Shown: positions 59,374-64,000 of the stretch, in pieces
Layout: each line of letters begins with the position of its first letter
Position numbering within the stretch: the first letter of the stretch is position 1
DNA from: Hymenobacter sp. BT18
GTDB lineage: Bacteria; Bacteroidota; Bacteroidia; Cytophagales; Hymenobacteraceae
Assembly: GCF_012273015.1 (NCBI RefSeq)
Contig: NZ_CP050954.1
Location: 3,822,001 to 3,886,000, forward strand
Length of the DNA: 64,000 nucleotides
Direction of reading: 5' to 3'
The notes under the pieces: model-generated
What the model saw: the letters and a program-made list of their open reading frames with translations, nothing else
Databases searched by the model: none
Told to the model about the DNA's origin: nothing
Made by a program: the position numbers and the translations under genes

Positions 59374-60774
59374 ATGCCTGCCACTTCCAAGACTCTTCCA
59401 GCATCCGCGCTGCCTGCTGAGCAGCCCAACAGTGAGGCCCTGCACGATCTAGCGCTAGAAGCCGCCGTGCTCGGGGCAGCCCTGCTCGAAATGCCCGTGC
59501 AGCGCACCCTGCTGACTACCCTGCCCGATGAGCAGGTTTTCTTTTCCTTCGCTCACCAGCAAGTGTACCTGGCTATCCGCGACCTGACGCAGGCCGGCCT
59601 GCACGCCGACCTGCTCACCGTCGTCCAGCAGCTGCGCACCCGCGGCACCCTCCGCCGGGTCGGCGGCCCGGCCTTTGTCGTTGGCCTGACGCAGAAAATC
59701 AACTCCGCCGCCCACTTCGAAACGCACTGCCGCATCCTGCAGCAGCACCACGCCCGCCGCGTTGTTATCCGCGCCGGCACCGAGCTGGCGGCCTACGCCC
59801 ACGACCCCAGCCGCGACCCCCTGGAGTTGCTCAGCACGGCCCAGTCTCACCTAACCGGCCTGCACCGGGCCCTCGAAACCCGCCCCGGCCAAACCGCCGC
59901 CGCTGCCTTCGACACTACCTTTGAGCACCTGGCCCAGGCCGTGCAGCAGCCCGGTGGCCTTACCGGCATTCCCACCGGCCTCGCTCAGCTCGACGGCCTG
60001 ACCGGTGGTTGGCAGCCCTCCGACCTCATCATCCTGGCCGCGCGGCCGGCTATGGGCAAAACGGCTGCTCTGCTGCACTTTGCCCGCACCGCTGCTCTCG
60101 ACCACGGTTACCCTACCGCCATCTTCTCGCTTGAAATGCCCACCCTGCAACTCATGCAGCGCCTTATTGCCAGTGAAGTACCGGGCTACAGCAATTCCGA
60201 CCTGCGCCGGGGCCACTTACCCGGCGGCTTAGCCCAGGTTGCCCACGTGCAAACCCAGGCCCAGCGCCTGCGCACCCACGGCCACCTGCTTCACCTCGAC
60301 GACACGCCTGGCCTGAGCCTGCAGCAGCTGCGCGCCAAGTGTGCCCGTCTCCACGCCCAGCAGCCGCTGGGTCTGGTGCTGGTCGACTACCTGCAGCTCA
60401 TGCGCGGCGACACCCGCGGCAACCGCGAGCAGGAAATCAGCAGCATCAGCCGCGGTCTGAAGCAGCTGGCCAAGGAACTTAATGCCCCAGTCATTGCCCT
60501 GTCCCAGCTCAGCCGCGATGTGGAGAAGCGGGGAGGGGAGAAGCGACCTATCCTTTCGGATTTGCGGGAGTCCGGCAGCCTGGAGCAGGACGCCGATTGC
60601 ATCATCTTTCTGTGGCGCGGCGAGTACTATAACATCGCCGAATACCAGGACGGCACGCCTACCCGGGACACTGTCTTGTTTGATGTTGCTAAGCATCGCA
60701 ATGGCCCCACCGACGAATTGATTGCTGGATGTATACTTCGACGGGGACTGTTTAAAGATTTACTCAGCACTTAG
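59374..60774 (+). CDS. dnaB: Replicative DNA helicase (phage-type DnaB)
   Basis: The product has 466 aa. The N-terminal helical collar (about 25-120, LALEAAVLGAALLEMPVQRT) is followed by the RecA-like core. That core has Walker A ILAARPAMGKTAAL (Lys229), IFSLEMPTLQLMQRL, Walker B LGLVLVDYLQLM and LSQLSRDVEKRGGEKRPILS with DLRESGSLEQDAD. It unwinds DNA ahead of replication. Its position behind an O-like gene indicates that it serves the mobile element and is not the chromosomal copy. Confidence 0.94.
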   Translation: MPATSKTLPASALPAEQPNSEALHDLALEAAVLGAALLEMPVQRTLLTTLPDEQVFFSFAHQQVYLAIRDLTQAGLHADLLTVVQQLRTRGTLRRVGGPAFVVGLTQKINSAAHFETHCRILQQHHARRVVIRAGTELAAYAHDPSRDPLELLSTAQSHLTGLHRALETRPGQTAAAAFDTTFEHLAQAVQQPGGLTGIPTGLAQLDGLTGGWQPSDLIILAARPAMGKTAALLHFARTAALDHGYPTAIFSLEMPTLQLMQRLIASEVPGYSNSDLRRGHLPGGLAQVAHVQTQAQRLRTHGHLLHLDDTPGLSLQQLRAKCARLHAQQPLGLVLVDYLQLMRGDTRGNREQEISSISRGLKQLAKELNAPVIALSQLSRDVEKRGGEKRPILSDLRESGSLEQDADCIIFLWRGEYYNIAEYQDGTPTRDTVLFDVAKHRNGPTDELIAGCILRRGLFKDLLST

Positions 60775-60835
60775 TAAGTCAGGGGTTGTTTATTAACTAA
60801 TATCTATAATATTAAAAGTCTAAATATGGAAATTC

Positions 60836-62749
60836 ATGAGCAACAGATTATATCCAACTTGGGAACAACTAGAGGCTGTACACAACCCTTTGACCCCAGG
60901 AGAAAAGGCGCTAATTCGCTATTTAGACAAGTATTTGCCCGTTGATAAACAATGGAACGAAGATAAGCCATTAGCTCATTATAGCGGCTGGCTCATTTTT
61001 GCACAGCCATACTTCAACGGTACCAGGCCCGACGTTGTGATTCTAAATCCTTCCATTGGCATGATGATTTTTGAAGTTAAGGACTGGGAATTATCAAATT
61101 ACGCTTGGTGCGAGGGCAATTTTTGCGTTGATACCGCTCATGGTTATCAGCGGATAAAAAGCCCCATCAAGCAGGTAAGGCATTATCGTGAGAAGCTCAT
61201 AAGCCAATTGGTCCCCGCCATTGGCGAACAGATTGACCGCGAACAGGACAAAGAAAATCAGCCCAGCTTTGGGCTCATTAAAACAGCTGTTTACTTTCAT
61301 AAAAGCACAACAGCTACTGCCCAAAGCCTTTTCGGGCCCAAAAAGCGAAAAGGACAGACAGATCAACAGTTTGTATCTGAGAAAGTAAACTATTTCAAAT
61401 ATGAGCCTGTGTTTGGGTTCGATAGCCTCAGGGCCGGATTACTTGAAGATATTGTGCCCGATGTTTACCGTAAGGGTAGCTACTTCTGGCAGCCAAAATG
61501 GAATGAGGAAATCCTCTTCTGGATGCGCCCTCCCCATCACAGTATTGAACAGGGTACGCCGCTTAGCCTGCGAGGGAATCAATTTAAAGTGGCGGAACCG
61601 CGGTCTGGGCATCACAGGGTTAGGGGAGTAGCTGGCAGTGGAAAAACGCAAGCATTAGCGTATCGTGCGGGTAAATTGGCTTCCCAGGGCTACAATGTGT
61701 TAATTATTACTTACAATATCACGTTGTGGCATTACATCCACGATATGATCAAACGCGCTCCGTTTTCCTTCTCAATGGAACGGTTTACGTTGGTGCACTT
61801 TCACGGCTTTTGTAAAGATCGGCTTAACGAACTAGAGCAGGACTGGCCTAGCTCAGATGGGTTTAAAGACTTGCAGGTATTCTTTCAAACCGGTGTGCCT
61901 GATGCTGTCATTCAAGCTATAAACTCTGTTGCGCAAAGAGGAGGCGCTGCTTTACCCAAATACGATGCAATCCTAATCGATGAAGGGCAAGATTATCATT
62001 TCGAATGGTACGACATGCTCACCAGTCATTTCCTCAGTGACCGTGACGAATTATTAGTGGTTTGCGACAAAAAACAAAACATTTACCAGCGTGAACTGCT
62101 CTGGCTGGATAAGCGAGTTAACCGTGTAGGGCTAGAAAAATTTTCCGAGGAATACATTGATCTAAAATCTTCGCACCGTCTTCCCCCATCGGTTGCAGAA
62201 ATCACCAACGAGTTCAGCGAAACCTTCAACCTAAACCAAGACCTTCGTGCCGTCAAGCTAACCGATAAGCCCAGGTTGCTTGATAATCAGCACATTATTT
62301 GGCTTAATATCGAGGGGCAACGGTGGTTAGAATACATTCATTTTGCTTTTCTGCGTCTAAAGCGCGCCCAGTACCATCCTTCCGATACCGTCATCCTGCT
62401 GCCTTCCCACGAAAAAGGTTTTGAGGCCGTAATGTTCTTTGAGAACCTGAAGGTGGGCGTGAATCACGTGTTCGAAAACGAAATGGAAAAAGGCTACCAT
62501 CCCAACAAAAAGGCTTTTTGGCCTGGGGACGGTCGCCTTAAAATGTCTACCATTCACAGCTTTAAAGGGTGGGAGGCAAAGAATGTTGTACTGTTTATCG
62601 ACCACACGTCCGAGCCCGAATCCCAGCTTAACGCTATTGTTTATACAGCTCTTACCCGCACTCGTGAAAACCTCATTGTGTTGAACAACCACCCGCGGTA
62701 TATAGAGTTTGGGGAGCGGTTACCGAAGCATTGGGAGAAACAGCAGTAA
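60836..62749 (+). CDS. NERD-nuclease/UvrD-like DNA helicase fusion
   Basis: The product has 637 aa. An N-terminal NERD-type nuclease-related domain (about 15-130) has GTRPDVVILNPSIGMMIFEV and the endonuclease-style EVKDWE. A superfamily-1 helicase core has Walker A GVAGSGKTQ (Lys270), Walker B ILIDEGQD (Asp382, Glu383), SSHRLPPS and TALTRTRENLIVLNN. NERD-helicases occur as accessory defence genes. The gene is more AT-rich than the early operon and starts 61 bp after dnaB, so it may be cargo. Confidence 0.87.
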   Translation: MSNRLYPTWEQLEAVHNPLTPGEKALIRYLDKYLPVDKQWNEDKPLAHYSGWLIFAQPYFNGTRPDVVILNPSIGMMIFEVKDWELSNYAWCEGNFCVDTAHGYQRIKSPIKQVRHYREKLISQLVPAIGEQIDREQDKENQPSFGLIKTAVYFHKSTTATAQSLFGPKKRKGQTDQQFVSEKVNYFKYEPVFGFDSLRAGLLEDIVPDVYRKGSYFWQPKWNEEILFWMRPPHHSIEQGTPLSLRGNQFKVAEPRSGHHRVRGVAGSGKTQALAYRAGKLASQGYNVLIITYNITLWHYIHDMIKRAPFSFSMERFTLVHFHGFCKDRLNELEQDWPSSDGFKDLQVFFQTGVPDAVIQAINSVAQRGGAALPKYDAILIDEGQDYHFEWYDMLTSHFLSDRDELLVVCDKKQNIYQRELLWLDKRVNRVGLEKFSEEYIDLKSSHRLPPSVAEITNEFSETFNLNQDLRAVKLTDKPRLLDNQHIIWLNIEGQRWLEYIHFAFLRLKRAQYHPSDTVILLPSHEKGFEAVMFFENLKVGVNHVFENEMEKGYHPNKKAFWPGDGRLKMSTIHSFKGWEAKNVVLFIDHTSEPESQLNAIVYTALTRTRENLIVLNNHPRYIEFGERLPKHWEKQQ

Positions 62750-62980
62750 TAGTGTGGCCTTTGTCATGTGTACCTTGGAAGCCAAGCACTTTTTAGCTAA
62801 TGATTGGAGCGGCATCACGGCACACGAATTACATCAACGTAGGCACCCTTTTACGTCATAGTAGTAAAGCAAACTCGGTATCTTAGAGCACATTAAGCAG
62901 AGAGTTTTTCTTTAGGCGTGGCCAGTAATTTACTTTTTCGACTATAAAGGCCTCGCCACCACCCGCGACACCTCTTCTTT

Positions 62981-63041
62981 ATTGCCAGTTAACGCCCTTG
63001 TTAGCACCGAATCGGTGCTAACAAGGGCGTTAACTGGCAAT
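62981..63041. repeat. Perfect 61-bp palindrome
   Basis: Two exact 30-bp arms (starting ATTGCCAGTTAACGCC) flank a single central A at 63011. It lies between the NERD-helicase gene and the convergent partial gene. It can act as a two-way terminator hairpin and is also a symmetric protein-binding target. The rest of the 62750-63104 spacer shows no gene. Confidence 0.8.
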
Positions 63042-63104
63042 AATCTGCGCAATGGAAGCTTAATTAGTTTTCGTTAGGTATTAATATTAAGACTTACACG
63101 ATTT

Positions 63105-64000
63105 CTAAACCTCGAAATTGAGTACAGTGCCGTTGTCCTCAGATAATTGCAAATTTTTGTCGGTGAGATGAGTAATTTTAAATGAAGATAAATTATTCTC
63201 AATTTCGATATGCAAACGGCTTGAATCACCTTGTGGATGCTGCCACCTGCCTATTTGTCTAATATCGCTATCTTTTTGCTCTCGAATTAATGTGTTTAGT
63301 TGGGAGCCGCTGTTCTGAAAATAATATATTTCAGGAGATGTGCTATTCTTTAAATGCCATTTTCTTCCAAATATAGATGGCGAGATATCGCTAATGTTCA
63401 TTGGGTCAAGTGAGGAATTACTAACGTGTTCAGTTTTTGTTTGTGTAATATTTGGTACTCCAACATTGCTCTGTTCAGTATTTGCAGCGCTTTGAATATT
63501 TTTAGTGGACTCCTCGTCATTCAAAGCAGCGCTATATGCTTGTGGTGAACTTTGTATAGTATTAGTACTTGCATTGTTGTAATTTAATGAATTTGTGGGA
63601 TTGTTAATAACAGTGTTTTGAGTTGGTGCTACAGATAGATTAGATGTAAAGCTTATGTTGGCCAAGGTTTTTTGTTTGTCTTTTTCTGACTTATGCCAAT
63701 CATTTAGCATTTGCTTGGCCAAGCTGTTTTGAATAGCGGCAGTCTGTTCAAGTATCTTCTGCCCAAGTTCAATTTCCTTATCTTTTCTTATCTGCTCAAG
63801 CTGAGTTGCAATGTTTAATTCAGCTTGCTCTCTAACTAGCTCTCTGTCTTTTAAAATATTTAAATTAGTCTTTAATGCTAAAGCAAACATTTGCTCATGC
63901 GTGTAAAGCTGGTGGTCATATTCTCCAATAGGAGTTGCGAGTTTGACTATTGTGGGAAGAATTTCGATTACGAAAAACAATATTCTGATAAACCACAAAA
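63105..64000 (-). CDS. Membrane-anchored hypothetical protein (5' end outside the window)
   Basis: About 297 residues are visible. The frame stays open to the window edge and the first possible start is a TTG at 63998, so the gene is probably partial. A hydrophobic N-terminal segment (RILFFVIEILPTIVKLA) is followed by a charged coiled-coil region (about 45-105, with TQLEQIRKDKEIELGQKILE). An Asn/Ser/Thr-rich linker (about 115-200) and a small C-terminal domain (FGRKWHLKNSTSPEIYYFQN) complete it. It is strongly AT-rich. No family is recognised. Confidence 0.65.
   Translation of the reverse strand, partial: LWFIRILFFVIEILPTIVKLATPIGEYDHQLYTHEQMFALALKTNLNILKDRELVREQAELNIATQLEQIRKDKEIELGQKILEQTAAIQNSLAKQMLNDWHKSEKDKQKTLANISFTSNLSVAPTQNTVINNPTNSLNYNNASTNTIQSSPQAYSAALNDEESTKNIQSAANTEQSNVGVPNITQTKTEHVSNSSLDPMNISDISPSIFGRKWHLKNSTSPEIYYFQNSGSQLNTLIREQKDSDIRQIGRWQHPQGDSSRLHIEIENNLSSFKITHLTDKNLQLSEDNGTVLNFEV

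Overview
The window looks like a chromosome segment of a GC-rich Bacteroidota member, most likely Hymenobacter or a close relative. This is inferred from content, not from any search. The evidence is a TonB-dependent receptor paired with a DUF4249 lipoprotein, a CotH protein with a C-terminal type IX sorting-like domain, a GH92 mannosidase, an N-acyl-ornithine carbamoyltransferase in place of ordinary OTCase, many genes without a clear Shine-Dalgarno sequence, and several TAnnTTTG (-7) promoter boxes typical of the phylum.

Layout. 1-12.1 kb is mostly housekeeping: the 3' part of carB, the acyl-ornithine carbamoyltransferase, a small Thr-rich secreted protein, dinB, a TonB-C-domain protein, an EamA permease, rarA, an AT-rich CPBP protease, sppA and a purine nucleoside phosphorylase. 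12.1-12.5 kb is a non-coding foldback element. 12.5-18.8 kb holds a trxA / TonB receptor / DUF4249 / lipoprotein group, a secreted protein, an HNH nuclease and a DUF6687-like gene. 18.8-30 kb holds sbcC, a GH92 remnant, an NTF2-like lipoprotein, the CotH protein, a methyltransferase, a frameshifted secreted gene, arr (rifamycin ADP-ribosyltransferase) and an intact GH92. 30-36.4 kb is an accessory stretch of DUF4279, SUKH, racemase, GNAT and glycosidase genes and a RhuM-Fic gene. 36.4-42.9 kb holds sbcD, a persulfide-dioxygenase/rhodanese protein, a MarR regulator with two matching operators, a Rossmann oxidoreductase, a Spy-like protein and an amino-acid permease. 43-48.6 kb holds an orphan TPR histidine kinase, a ricin/PD40/OmpA surface protein and a beta-propeller-like protein.

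48.8-55.4 kb is the most interesting region. It is a seven-gene minus-strand operon with overlapping or tightly spaced genes: an AdoMet-decarboxylase-like protein, a DUF4178 zinc-ribbon membrane protein, a 60-aa membrane protein, DUF350, a membrane-fused spermidine-synthase-like enzyme, a Tat/lipoprotein-type FAD amine oxidase-like protein and a polytopic membrane protein. Together they suggest envelope-associated aminopropyl (polyamine-like) chemistry of unknown product.

55.4-64 kb starts with decayed sequence (an FkbM-like remnant and a tRNA-like scar). It continues as a phage-like early/replication module: an S24 repressor, a divergent control region with an operator array, a small Cro-position protein, an excisionase-type HTH protein, a DUF1376-like protein and a second-type DnaB. 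A NERD-helicase and an AT-rich partial gene follow. No CRISPR array or rRNA gene and no intact tRNA was seen.
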